Source of the DNA: Ochrobactrum teleogrylli
Lineage (GTDB): Bacteria; Pseudomonadota; Alphaproteobacteria; Rhizobiales; Rhizobiaceae
Direction: 5' to 3'
DNA: 64,000 nucleotides
Assembly (NCBI RefSeq): GCF_006376685.1
Contig: NZ_VEWL01000002.1
Span: 372,001-436,000, forward strand
In this document: positions 33,450-42,326 of the stretch, one piece after another
Layout: each line of letters opens with the position of its first letter
Numbering within the stretch: the stretch's first letter is position 1
Position numbers and translations under genes: made by a program
Notes under the pieces: model-generated
Told to the model about the DNA's origin: nothing
Seen by the model: only the letters and a program-made list of their open reading frames with translations
Database searches by the model: none

Positions 33450-36118
33450 GCCAGCCCCACTGATCGACCGCGATCCGTCGTGATCGGCACACGCTTGTTA
33501 TCGGACGAGCCTCCGACAACCTTGCCCGGACCATCCACCTTGATGCGGATATCGCCGCCGACATTGATCGACTGTTGCGATGAGGGAATCGCAGCCATGC
33601 GCGTCGGCGTCTCAAGGCTTGCCCGCTTTTCCGGGTCGTTCGAATTGGCAGATGGGGGCCGCTTCAGATCAGGTAGCGGCGGCACCACAAGATTGCCGTT
33701 CAGTGCGTCGCGCGCGTCTTTTCCCGTGATCTTGCCGTTGAAGTTCTGCACATCGTCCGGCACGCCGAGAATGGCAGCTTTGACGGCCTGAATGGCTCCA
33801 ACGATGCTGTCCAGCCAGCCCTTGATTTTATTGTAAACGGGTTCGAAACCAGCCGCGAGCGCATCCCAGGCAAGCACCGGCAATTCTATCGGCGTCTGCA
33901 AAAGGCCCCAGAGTTTTTCGACACCGGAAGCGATGACATTGACTGCTCGCCCTGCCATATCGGGGAAAATCTGCATCCAGTTCGGCATAGCCTGTTTGCC
34001 TGCCGCCCATTCTGCGAGATCGGCAAGCCCTTTGAAAAGACTATTAACTGCCCATGCAAAGGTCGAGATATTACTCGTGCCAAACTCACCGAGTTTGCCA
34101 ATGAATTTGCCAAATTCCAGACCGATTTCACGAAGAGCTATACCCGCACCGTCTTTGAAACCGATCAGTTGGCCTAGGGCCGAAGCCAAGCGTTCGAGGT
34201 TGCTCCAGGCGTCACCAAAGTTTGAGAACGCACTTTGCAGGTTCTTGCCCATTTGATCGAAAGACGGGGCAATGCCTTCCCAAATCGCCTTATAACCCTC
34301 CCAGATTTTACCGATCTTGTCGTAGATCGCATCGAGGGTTTTAGGGACCAGATTATCCCAATTTATGGTCGCGAATGCGTTGTTCGCATTGGCAGCGAAT
34401 CCTTTGAACAACCGGGCGCCTATGCTTTTCAGGCCACTCCATGCCCGCTCGAAGTATGGCTGAACGCGAGACCATGTGGTCTTCAATTCGGTCCACGCGC
34501 GATTGCTTCCTTGTTTCAGGCCATCCCAGAGCTGGCCTCCCATTTTTTTGAGCCGTTCCCAGCCGCGCTGAAGATATGGCGCTGCCTTACCCCAGACCGT
34601 TTTAATTCTAGCCCAGGCACCCAGTGCGCCTGTCTGGATGGAGGTCCACGCAGCCTTAAACTTGGGCGCAAGTGTCTCCCAATTCCGCCAAACCAGAAAA
34701 GCACCACCAGCCATGAGGCCGATGACGACGCCGAGTGGCGACAACAACACGCCGATCAAGGCACCGATTGCGCCAAGCCCCGCACCGATGATCGGTAACG
34801 CAACGCCGAGCGCGCCAAGCGCGCCGACCAAGAGAACAACGCCGCCAGCGCCGGTCAGAAGGGTTTTCACCCAACCGCCCGTGGCCTGGTCAAATTCGCG
34901 CAGGGCACGCATGCCCGACATCAGAAGCGGGTTGATGGTCGGAAGCCAGGATGCAAAAGCGGAACCGACCTCACGCACTGCCTGAGTGCCGATCTCGCGG
35001 AAGATCGCGAGTTGGCGATTGTCGCCTGCCATCTGGGTTTCGAAATCGGCATCAATGGCCGCGCCTGTTGCGGCCGCGACGGTTTTCTTGATGTCCTTGT
35101 ATTCCTCGACATTGGCGAGAAACGGAATGAGGAAGTCCAATACCTGCTGATCGCCGAACAGCTTGCCGATCTTTCCGGCCGCGCCGATCGATTCAAGCTG
35201 CTCACGGACAGCCGCCACGGCATCGGCACCCTTGAGGCCGTTCTTTTCTGCGGCCTTCATGTATTTGGCGATGTCGCCTTCGCCGACGCCGGTCAGCTTG
35301 CCGACCTTCTGGAGCATGGCTTCCAGCGGATTGATGCCCTTGGAAGCGGCATCCTGCATGACGGCCTGAATATCGACGCCCATCTTCGCAAAGTTCTTTT
35401 GCGTCATGGGGGCCAACGCTTTGGACAGGAAATTGTTGAAATTGTTCGCCGCGACCGATGGATCGCTGGCACCTTTCATGGCGATCTGGAGGGACGAAGC
35501 GAGGAAGTTGACCGCCTCACGGCCCTTAACGCCAAACTTTGCAGCCTGCGAGGTCAGTTGCGGGAAATATTTCGCCATGTCCTTCAGCTCGAAAGACCCG
35601 GCCTTACCGGCCATGACGAGCGCGCCCAGGCTATCCTTGATCTGGTCGGCCGGAACCTTCAGGTTATTGAGAAGAGACGTGGTGACGCCTGCCATGTCAG
35701 AAAACTCGGCATTGGCAGCGGTTGCGGCCCGACCGATATCGCCAAGCGTTGCATCGATCAGACTGCGATCGACACCGGCCGCAATCATCTGACCTGCACC
35801 GGCAGCAACCGTTTCCGACATCTGACCGACCGCAAGCGCGAGATCCTCGTACTGCACTTTGGCTTTCGCGGCGAAGTCGAATGCGGCCTTGCCTGACAAT
35901 TCCGCCGTGCCTGCAATATCGAGCAGTTGCTGTTGAAATGCAGCCGCTTCCTGTACTGGCCCCATGAAGGAGATGGCGGCGATCGCCGTACCGAGAACCC
36001 CGATACGGCGCGCAAAGCCGGACAGCTGCTGAAGGCCATTGCGCAGGCGGCGCATCGGACCGGAGAGCTGATCGCGAAGCCTGACCAGAACATCGAGCGC
36101 CATCGTTTTTGAAGCCAT
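33446..36118 (-). CDS. Tail tape measure protein
   Basis: An 890-residue protein, longest of the prophage. The first 330 residues have the TP901-type core (VGQMSETVAAGAGQMIAAGV, GKAGSFELKDMAKYFPQLTS). Two to three hydrophobic segments lie at about 425-480 (LLVGALGALGVALPIIGAGL and following), then a Trp-rich repetitive region (W..LK..G..LW). Tape length sets tail length, roughly 130 nm by the usual 0.15 nm per residue. The start is 4 bp after the end of the frameshifted tail chaperone frame. Confidence 0.9.
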   Translation of the reverse strand: MASKTMALDVLVRLRDQLSGPMRRLRNGLQQLSGFARRIGVLGTAIAAISFMGPVQEAAAFQQQLLDIAGTAELSGKAAFDFAAKAKVQYEDLALAVGQMSETVAAGAGQMIAAGVDRSLIDATLGDIGRAATAANAEFSDMAGVTTSLLNNLKVPADQIKDSLGALVMAGKAGSFELKDMAKYFPQLTSQAAKFGVKGREAVNFLASSLQIAMKGASDPSVAANNFNNFLSKALAPMTQKNFAKMGVDIQAVMQDAASKGINPLEAMLQKVGKLTGVGEGDIAKYMKAAEKNGLKGADAVAAVREQLESIGAAGKIGKLFGDQQVLDFLIPFLANVEEYKDIKKTVAAATGAAIDADFETQMAGDNRQLAIFREIGTQAVREVGSAFASWLPTINPLLMSGMRALREFDQATGGWVKTLLTGAGGVVLLVGALGALGVALPIIGAGLGAIGALIGVLLSPLGVVIGLMAGGAFLVWRNWETLAPKFKAAWTSIQTGALGAWARIKTVWGKAAPYLQRGWERLKKMGGQLWDGLKQGSNRAWTELKTTWSRVQPYFERAWSGLKSIGARLFKGFAANANNAFATINWDNLVPKTLDAIYDKIGKIWEGYKAIWEGIAPSFDQMGKNLQSAFSNFGDAWSNLERLASALGQLIGFKDGAGIALREIGLEFGKFIGKLGEFGTSNISTFAWAVNSLFKGLADLAEWAAGKQAMPNWMQIFPDMAGRAVNVIASGVEKLWGLLQTPIELPVLAWDALAAGFEPVYNKIKGWLDSIVGAIQAVKAAILGVPDDVQNFNGKITGKDARDALNGNLVVPPLPDLKRPPSANSNDPEKRASLETPTRMAAIPSSQQSINVGGDIRIKVDGPGKVVGGSSDNKRVPITTDRGRSVGLA

Positions 36119-36121
36119 GGT

Positions 36122-36714
36122 CTACTCTTCCTTTTTGCAGGTGTTGCGAAAAGCCATCAGACAATTCCACCAGAAGGCGGCAGTTTTGGCATCAAAGCTT
36201 TCAATCTCGGCGGCAGAGAAGCCCGATCCATCGGCGATACCGCCGAGGATTACTTGCCAGTCTTCCGGCCACTCCCCAAAAAAGAGGAAAGAACCTGCGC
36301 GGCTGCGGTGATGTCAGCTGCATCCAGTTTGTCGTAGAGGACGTTCATGATGGCCTGACTGATTTTTGTCGATCGGGAGAAGGCCACCACATTTGTCGAT
36401 TCTTCCGATGTTGCAGCAATGGCCCGCTGATCAGCGCCATTAAGACGATGGAAGGTCAGCTCGGAATAAGTTTCCTCCCGAACCTTGCTATCCTTCTTGA
36501 TGGTGAGTTTCTGCGGATAAAGCAGGGGCAGTGTGACCGAACCATTGTCATTCTGGATGGCGCGATCTGGCAGACGGTCGTTTGGATCGATATCCTCAAT
36601 GACATCAGCGGCGGCGGTGAGCGCCAGTGAGGCCGGGTTATCCTCATCCACCACTACATCCTTGATCGGGAGCACTTCGTCGGTGACGTCGAGATCAACA
36701 ATATTCTTCGCCAT
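36122..36714 (-). CDS. Tail assembly chaperone, -1 frameshift product (gp41/gp42 type)
   Basis: The heptamer T TTT TTG at 36277-36283 (minus strand) is in register for -1 slippage, between codons for Phe and Leu. After slipping, the frame stays open for 51 more residues: GEWPEDWQVILGGIADGSGF and so on to FRNTCKKEE, ending at TAG 36122-36124, 4 bp before the tape measure ATG. The product would have 197 residues. The Trp-rich extension (FWWN) is typical of GT-type T domains. Slippage is inferred from the sequence and from its wide conservation in long-tailed phages. Confidence 0.78.
36250..36714 (-). CDS. Tail assembly chaperone, Mu gp41-like
   Basis: A 154-residue zero-frame product that starts DLDVTDEVLPIKDVVVDEDN and ends SSFLGSGRKTGK. 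This is the lambda-G-type member of a G/GT pair. It follows the tail tube gene with 1-bp overlap and precedes the tape measure, the usual place for tail chaperones. The last codons contain a -1 slippery heptamer (see next feature). Confidence 0.85.
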   Translation of the reverse strand: MAKNIVDLDVTDEVLPIKDVVVDEDNPASLALTAAADVIEDIDPNDRLPDRAIQNDNGSVTLPLLYPQKLTIKKDSKVREETYSELTFHRLNGADQRAIAATSEESTNVVAFSRSTKISQAIMNVLYDKLDAADITAAAQVLSSFLGSGRKTGK

Positions 36715-37073
36715 TAAAGCACCTCTTCAGGAGCGCCGCCCGCCCATTTCAGTTCGATTTTGCCGCCTTCGCCGCCCGTGATTTCCGGGTGGTCGGTCAG
36801 GAACGCGTCGGCAAAGGTGAAGGTCTGGCCGGTGTCGCAGACCACCTGCAATTCGCCTTCGCCCTCATCCCAGAGATTGCCATAGCGCTGGCCTTTCTCC
36901 AGATTGGTGGTCGCCGTCACTTCCGACGCCTCGAATTCCTGCGCGCGACCGACCTTGCGGCCATAGGTGACGGCATTGTTCTTGATGCCGCCCACCTTGA
37001 TCTTTGCACCCTTCTCGACGGGGATGTTCTGTCCCCGCCAGATGATGTCCACAATGCCAAGTACCTGTGCCAT
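36714..37073 (-). CDS. Tail tube protein, Mu gpM (gp40)-like
   Basis: A 119-residue protein of the phage tail tube family: IIWRGQNIPVEKGAKIKVGG, then the conserved GDLQVVCDTGQTF-like stretch and ITGGEGGKIELKWAG. It follows the sheath gene after 18 bp, the standard order in contractile tails. Confidence 0.87.
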   Translation of the reverse strand: MAQVLGIVDIIWRGQNIPVEKGAKIKVGGIKNNAVTYGRKVGRAQEFEASEVTATTNLEKGQRYGNLWDEGEGELQVVCDTGQTFTFADAFLTDHPEITGGEGGKIELKWAGGAPEEVL

Positions 37074-37091
37074 GTGATCCTACCTTTACCC

Positions 37092-38585
37092 TTAGACCTG
37101 GAATTCCAGCGAACCGGCCAGAACCATCAGATTGCCGACGATCCTGATCTGCTGGCGGCTTTCGAGGCGGTTCTTGTCGCTCTTCGAACGCTTGAACACG
37201 CTCTGCTTGATGGTGTCCTCCACGCTTTCGACCCAGACGAGATCGGCGTAGTTGCGGCAACGGCCCGCCCAGGAGGCATGCATGCGGCGCGGCGTGACCA
37301 CCGAACTGCCAGTGTCGTCGTCGGACGTGTTCGTGGCGAATGCCGCACCTTCCTCGTCATCCGCAAGCTTGGCGCGCGGATAGAGCAGCGAGACATAGGA
37401 CTGCCAGTCATAACGTATGCGCGAAAGCGTGGCGGGCACCATGATGTCGAGCCACGCTTCGTCATCCACATCGAGATTGGATTTCCGATAGGTGGTGATG
37501 AGGCGTGAGATCGTGACCGAACCGTCCGACAGGCATTCGAAGGTCGAAACGCCACGGCGCAACAGGAGATCACGTTCGGTATCGATGAACTGATCGACGG
37601 CCCTCGGCGCGACGGCACCGGGAACCGGAAGCGAACGAAGCTGGCGAGCCGGATCGTTCGCCAAATGGAAGCTGGCTAGTCCCATCACCGCCGCCGACAA
37701 AACCCACGAGCTGGTTGGAGAACCGTTCAGGCCCACCGCCGTCAGGAACGGGCAGTTGGTCAACTGGCCCCAGGTGCCGAGTTCTGCGAACGTGCCTCGC
37801 TTACCGACATAGCCATGCGCATCGAGCTTCGACATGGCGGTATATCGAGCAGTGAGGAAGTCAGCGAAGATACCCATATTGGTCGGATCGCTGAACGGAT
37901 GCTGGATTGCCGTGTACCAGGTGTTGGCGATCACATCGAGCGCGTCGGTCAAATCGGGATTACCCGAACCGCCCGACATTGGCGCGACTGCGACTGTCAG
38001 GCCGGACGGCAATGGCTGCGCTTCGACATCGACGCGCAGATCAATGTCGTTGCCGACCTCGCCGCCATGGCGACTGGTGACCGTGACGACGCCAGCAGCA
38101 GCGGTCGCGGTGACCGGCAGGCTGGCATTGTCATTGATGGCAGCAGCAAGTGCTGCGGCAAGCTGCGCGATCGTAGCCGTGGACTGGGCGGTGAATCGCA
38201 CCTGCTGACCGGCCACCTTGAACCGGAGAACAAGCGAAGCTGAAACCGCACCGCCAAAGGTGAAGGAGCCGGTTGCCTTGACCGCGTCCGCGTCATCAGC
38301 AACCGCCATCACGAACAATGCCTGGGTGGTGTTGGCCTTGCGGAAGGCTGCAACCTGTTCAGCACCGATCGAGCCGACGCCAAAGAGCGCCTGGCCTTCG
38401 GTACCACGCACCACTTCGGTGATGGTACCGGGCTGCAATGTGCCGGTGTCGAGCTTCAAGCCGATGATCAGATTTTGCACCGGATAATCGAAGATGCCCA
38501 GATTGCGATAGTTCGGCTTGATCTCAAGGAACGTGCCAGGAGAACGCCAGTCGGAAGGGATTTCGTCAAAGGTGAAGTCGGCCAT
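37092..38585 (-). CDS. Tail sheath protein, Mu gpL (gp39)-like
   Basis: A 497-residue contractile sheath protein. It begins FDEIPSDWRSPGTFLEIKPN, usual for Mu L, and has LPVPGAVAPRAVDQFIDTER and SRLITTYRKSNLDVDDEAWLD in the C-terminal interlocking domain. Sheath plus tube genes show that this is a myovirus-type phage. Confidence 0.92.
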   Translation of the reverse strand: MADFTFDEIPSDWRSPGTFLEIKPNYRNLGIFDYPVQNLIIGLKLDTGTLQPGTITEVVRGTEGQALFGVGSIGAEQVAAFRKANTTQALFVMAVADDADAVKATGSFTFGGAVSASLVLRFKVAGQQVRFTAQSTATIAQLAAALAAAINDNASLPVTATAAAGVVTVTSRHGGEVGNDIDLRVDVEAQPLPSGLTVAVAPMSGGSGNPDLTDALDVIANTWYTAIQHPFSDPTNMGIFADFLTARYTAMSKLDAHGYVGKRGTFAELGTWGQLTNCPFLTAVGLNGSPTSSWVLSAAVMGLASFHLANDPARQLRSLPVPGAVAPRAVDQFIDTERDLLLRRGVSTFECLSDGSVTISRLITTYRKSNLDVDDEAWLDIMVPATLSRIRYDWQSYVSLLYPRAKLADDEEGAAFATNTSDDDTGSSVVTPRRMHASWAGRCRNYADLVWVESVEDTIKQSVFKRSKSDKNRLESRQQIRIVGNLMVLAGSLEFQV

Positions 38586-38587
38586 TC

Positions 38588-38821
38588 TTATTTACCTCCG
38601 GTTTTGGCCTTGCTGGCCGTCTCTTCAGTGGTGGTTTCCGGTTCCGTCACGGCGGGCGCGGGAGCCACGGCCTTCGCTCCGATCTCGATCAGATCGCCGT
38701 CCTTGATGCGGCGGCGGATATAATGAGTGACGGGAACCGTCGCGCCGTCCTTCGGCCAGTCGCGGCCATCTTCCATGGGCACGTTGCGGCCGGGCGCGAG
38801 CTTCAGCTTTTTCTCAAGCAT
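38588..38821 (-). CDS. DUF2635 protein, Mu gp38-like
   Basis: A 77-residue protein with ATVPVTHYIRRRIKDGDLIE, diagnostic of DUF2635, then an Ala/Thr/Glu-rich tail. It starts inside the end of the previous gene (8-bp overlap) and lies 2 bp before the sheath gene. A longer frame reported from 39043 would cover gp37 antiparallel codons and is not supported. Confidence 0.8.
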   Translation of the reverse strand: MLEKKLKLAPGRNVPMEDGRDWPKDGATVPVTHYIRRRIKDGDLIEIGAKAVAPAPAVTEPETTTEETASKAKTGGK

Positions 38822-39407
38822 TGCTTTCCTCGGTGTTGATGGTTTCGGAAATGGCGGGGTCTTCTTCGCCGTTCGTAATCCAGGTGATGCCGAGCGACTT
38901 GAGATCATCCAGCGTCTTGATCTGGAAGGCGGCGAGAGGAGATGTGAAGCGCACGTCAAAATCGACTTGGGCAAGCACCGTGGCGTCGTCGGCCCAACCA
39001 TCAGCATAAATGGCTTCAGCGCGTGTGACTGTGCAGGTGCCAATGTCCGGCAAGGTGCAGCCGCTCAAAAGCACGCTCGACACGTCGATCATGGCATCAA
39101 GGCCGATGTCGAACCGATCACCTTTGAAGCGGGCATCAAGATTGCTCGACGCCTTCACGACCAGGACAAGCCGCCAGTTGGCCACGCCCGACAGCAAGCG
39201 ACCGTGGTCGCGATCGGGCTGAAGACCCATCCAGGCGAGACCGATGAACGGCGTCGTATGTAGGACGCGTTCAAATTCCTTGACGGTCAGAACGGCTGGA
39301 ACGCGCCTGATCTGGAATTTCTTTTCCGGGAATGCGAGGCGTAACCGCGCGAGAATGGCTGCTTCCATGACCCGGATTGGTGCTTTGGTGAGTTCGGGTT
39401 CTGCCAT
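38814..39407 (-). CDS. Tail completion protein, Mu gp37-like (DUF1834)
   Basis: A 197-residue protein of the gp37 family, with IRVMEAAILARLR at the start and FERVLHTTPFIGLAWMGLQPD. It stands between gp36 and the sheath, where head-tail joining or tail terminator functions lie in Mu. Confidence 0.8.
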   Translation of the reverse strand: MAEPELTKAPIRVMEAAILARLRLAFPEKKFQIRRVPAVLTVKEFERVLHTTPFIGLAWMGLQPDRDHGRLLSGVANWRLVLVVKASSNLDARFKGDRFDIGLDAMIDVSSVLLSGCTLPDIGTCTVTRAEAIYADGWADDATVLAQVDFDVRFTSPLAAFQIKTLDDLKSLGITWITNGEEDPAISETINTEESNA

Positions 39408-39408
39408 C

Positions 39409-39837
39409 TCACCAACCCTTCAGCGATTCATCGGAGAAAATGGCGGGGCGACCGGAAAAGCGCGGGCCATTCGATTTGCCGAAGGTTCCGGCAGATGTCG
39501 CCTCGATCGAGATCAAACCCTTGGCGATGTTCTCCAGCCAGACAATGACTTCCTTGCGCTCAAGGCGCATCTGTTCGGTTGGCTCGGTGCGCTCACTCTT
39601 TGCCAGATCGTAGCGGGCAAGAACACAAGTGGCGCGAACGATGTCCTTGGGCGCGTCCGCGAGCGGCACCTTGTAACGCCCGCGCAGATAGCCGTCGATC
39701 AAAGCCGTGGCATCGACCAGGGCAACTTCAATCTTGGCCGGATCAAGTGTTTCGGTTTCACGATCTTCCGGCATGGAGAGCCGGACCATTTCCGTGTTGC
39801 CGAAACGCTCGACCATATTTGCGACTGTGGCGTACAA
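39409..39837 (-). CDS. Head-tail connector, Mu gp36-like (DUF1320)
   Basis: A 142-residue protein. The usual family start, MYATxADLxxRFG, is seen here as LYATVANMVERFG, with TTG at 39837 as start codon and GGAG 8 bp upstream. A longer frame from 39939 would overlap the previous gene and lacks homology to the family. DATALIDGYLRGRYKVPL is the core motif. Confidence 0.85.
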   Translation of the reverse strand: MYATVANMVERFGNTEMVRLSMPEDRETETLDPAKIEVALVDATALIDGYLRGRYKVPLADAPKDIVRATCVLARYDLAKSERTEPTEQMRLERKEVIVWLENIAKGLISIEATSAGTFGKSNGPRFSGRPAIFSDESLKGW

Positions 39838-39922
39838 GTGCCGTTCTCCAATTTTGGGTGAAAGCCGCTCCGCCGCTACAGCTTTCGTTTTCCACGCGCC
39901 TGTCGGCGGACGCGCCGGGTAT

Positions 39923-40381
39923 TCAGTCGTCCAGTTCAACCAGATCGGCGATCAGATCGGGATCGCCGAAAATCTGGTTGAGCTGATACGGTTCGAACTT
40001 GCCAAGCGGGTGCACATTGGTGCCCGCGTGGCGATGACCGCCACGGCGCAAACCGTCGAGCTTGGCTGTGATGCGGATGGCGTCGAAATCAACATCGCCA
40101 TGCGCATCGATGTACCGGCGAACAGCTGCCGCAAGATGCGGAAACGTTTCGTAGATCTCGATCTCCAATGCAGCGACTGTCTGATCGCTGACGGGACCGA
40201 CCAGATTGCCGGCCCCGTCGTTGGTCGCAGTGGCCGGGGAAATATTGGTGGAATTCGCATCGCCCTGGACGGCACCACCGTTCTGGCTGGTGTTGTCGGG
40301 ATTGTTCGGCAGTGGGCCACCAACAGGCTCGGCGGCTGGTACTTTCGTGGTATCTTCGGTGGGCTTTGCAGCTTTCGCCAT
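39923..40381 (-). CDS. HI1506-related protein (Mu gp35 position)
   Basis: A 152-residue protein. The first half is a low-complexity Pro/Asn/Thr linker. The second half (DAIRITAKLDGLRRGGHRHAG, then FEPYQLNQIFGDPDLIADLV) matches the short domain called HI1506-like in Mu-type phages. It follows the major head gene; a role in capsid-tail joining or decoration is possible. Confidence 0.7.
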   Translation of the reverse strand: MAKAAKPTEDTTKVPAAEPVGGPLPNNPDNTSQNGGAVQGDANSTNISPATATNDGAGNLVGPVSDQTVAALEIEIYETFPHLAAAVRRYIDAHGDVDFDAIRITAKLDGLRRGGHRHAGTNVHPLGKFEPYQLNQIFGDPDLIADLVELDD

Positions 40382-40410
40382 GTTCGTGCTCCGTTGTTTC
40401 AGGGCTTTTC

Positions 40411-40433
40411 AAAGGGGTCTCAAGACCCTTTTG
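40411..40433 (-). terminator. Hairpin after the major head protein gene
   Basis: AAAGGGGTC and GACCCTTTT pair with a TCAA loop, including G-U pairs. It lies 49 bp behind the major head gene in the transcribed direction. It may be a partial terminator that lets the capsid gene be expressed in excess over downstream genes. Confidence 0.5.
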
Positions 40434-40481
40434 AGAAACCCTCCCACCCGTTTTGGGCGGAAGGATTTTGGATGTGCTGGA

Positions 40482-41372
40482 TCAGGCCAGCAGCGGGATA
40501 ACGACCGGCTCGGCCGTGCCCTTCCACTCGTTGCTCTCTCCATTGATCAGCTCGTTGAGCAGCAGCTTTCGGGCTGCTCCTTCCAGGGTGGACGGCACAA
40601 GCAACTTGCGCGGATTGATGGAGATCACTTCGCCGTTGCGCTTGCGGATGGAAGTCATCGCGGCGCGGGCAGCAGAATAATTCTCGGCGGTAAGCGGCAG
40701 CTTGGACTTGTAGATCAGCTGCCAGAGGCCATAACCGGCATTGCAACGACCATCGACGCCATAGACCGCCTTGCCACCGAAGAAGACAGTGTCGTCGGTC
40801 GCCTGATCCTTGCGGATAAGCTGGAAGCTCTTGCGACTCTGATAGATGATCGGCTTGATGACCTGACTGTCATCAACCAGATACCAGGCCGGAGACGAAC
40901 CGTCAGCGAAATTGGAGACGGACGTTTCCTTGCCCTCTTCATCGTAGCCTGGATGATCGGTGTCGAAAAAGTTCTGGCCATCATAACACTTGGTGGTTTC
41001 GCCCTTTTTCAGAAGCGGAAACACAAGCTGATCGGGGAACTGTGCGGCGTTCTGGCCGAGCTGGGAGGCTGTCGAGGACAGGAAGCCAAGCTGATCGTCC
41101 TCGACCTGAGAGATGCGAACGCCGATCGTGCCTTCAAATTCCTTGTTGCGGATCGTGTAGGTCTGCATCGACAGGTCATGAACGACACGGTCGCCGACCC
41201 ATTCGCGAATGCCCGGCAGATCGTCCATGCGCGGATATTCGTTGGCCGCTGTGGTTGATGGAACGGTCATGGCGACGGTCTGATAATGCGTCGTCGTGGA
41301 ACCGAGCTGGGTATTGAACGCTGTCGAAAGGGCCGTATAGAGGCCGCGCATTGTGGATGGAGTGATATCCAT
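40482..41372 (-). CDS. Major head protein, Mu gpT-like
   Basis: A 296-residue capsid protein of the Mu T family: MDITPSTMRGLYTALSTAFN at the start, then YPRMDDLPGIREWVGDR and WKGTAEPVVIPLLA at the end. The start at 41372 is chosen by similarity to the family; the longer frame to 41432 runs into the decoration gene. Confidence 0.92.
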   Translation of the reverse strand: MDITPSTMRGLYTALSTAFNTQLGSTTTHYQTVAMTVPSTTAANEYPRMDDLPGIREWVGDRVVHDLSMQTYTIRNKEFEGTIGVRISQVEDDQLGFLSSTASQLGQNAAQFPDQLVFPLLKKGETTKCYDGQNFFDTDHPGYDEEGKETSVSNFADGSSPAWYLVDDSQVIKPIIYQSRKSFQLIRKDQATDDTVFFGGKAVYGVDGRCNAGYGLWQLIYKSKLPLTAENYSAARAAMTSIRKRNGEVISINPRKLLVPSTLEGAARKLLLNELINGESNEWKGTAEPVVIPLLA

Positions 41373-41385
41373 TGGTCGTTTTTCC

Positions 41386-41778
41386 TTATGCGCCGACAGA
41401 AACCCACGTACGGTCATCACCGAGACCGGCAATGATGCCGAGCTTCAGCGCGCCGCCCGTGCCGTCGAGCGTTAGAGTTGCGTCATCAGTGGCGTAGACG
41501 GCCTTGCCGATATCGGCGTAGTCGGCGTCAAATTCGAAACCGCGCGTATCGCGGATAGCGGTGACGATCAGATCGCCGTCAGCGCCATCACGGTTATCGA
41601 CGTGAAATTCCGCCAGCCCGCCGATCGCAACAGCGTCGGCATGACCTGCGGGAACTGCCAGACCGGCAGCGGTGACGGCGACGATGGCCCGACCGAAAAA
41701 GCGGATGCCCGCCTTAACCGGATAGCCAAACCGGATGCCGTTGCGGCTCGGAATGTCGAGATCGCGAGTAGCGGGCAT
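41386..41778 (-). CDS. DUF2190 capsid decoration-type protein
   Basis: A 130-residue, Gly/Ala/Asp-rich beta protein. VTAAGLAVPAGHADAVAIGGLA and YADIGKAVYATDDATLTL are the DUF2190 pattern, found between protease and major capsid genes and compared with lambda gpD-type decoration. It ends 14 bp before gpT. Confidence 0.8.
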   Translation of the reverse strand: MPATRDLDIPSRNGIRFGYPVKAGIRFFGRAIVAVTAAGLAVPAGHADAVAIGGLAEFHVDNRDGADGDLIVTAIRDTRGFEFDADYADIGKAVYATDDATLTLDGTGGALKLGIIAGLGDDRTWVSVGA

Positions 41779-42326
41779 CAGAGCATCTCCTTCTGGGATT
41801 TCTTGGTCTTGGCGAACTCGGCCTGATCAAGCCCCATCAGTTCGCAAAGCTGGCGATCCTCCGGCGTGAGTGCCGGATCGCCGCCTTCCTTCGGGGTGTA
41901 GCCACGAAGCGTGGTCGAATGCAGCGAAGGAAGAAGCTTGATCTCGTCCTCGACTTCCTGGGCATTCTTCATATGGCGGCTGATGAAATGATCGCGCAGG
42001 GCCGGAACAACCTTGCCCTCTTCGATCGCACGACCGATGACTGCTTCAGCCTTGTCCTTGGCCGCGCCATTGGTCAGCGTCGTCACCTTCGACTGAAGCT
42101 CAGTGACCGTTTTGCGCAACTCGACCTTCTCGGCGTCGTCGCCCGACTGGCGGGACTGAAGCAAGGTGATGATCTGCTCGCCAGTGGCGCCGATCTGCAC
42201 GCCAGCGGTTTCAACGACCTTCGCAAGCGTTGCTGAATGCAAGGTCTTTTCCGTCACGGCGGCGAGGATCGCAGCCGCATCGGCATCTTCTGGAAGGCCG
42301 AGCGCCTTCCGCAGTTCTTCTTCCAT
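41778..42326 (-). CDS. Nested scaffold protein, Mu gpZ-like
   Basis: An in-frame ATG at 42326 (residue 163 of the protease) has GGAG 9 bp upstream and opens MEEELRKALGLPEDADAAAI. The product would be 182 residues, helical and acidic, as in the Mu Z scaffold that is nested in gene I. Internal initiation is inferred. Confidence 0.6.
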   Translation of the reverse strand: MEEELRKALGLPEDADAAAILAAVTEKTLHSATLAKVVETAGVQIGATGEQIITLLQSRQSGDDAEKVELRKTVTELQSKVTTLTNGAAKDKAEAVIGRAIEEGKVVPALRDHFISRHMKNAQEVEDEIKLLPSLHSTTLRGYTPKEGGDPALTPEDRQLCELMGLDQAEFAKTKKSQKEML

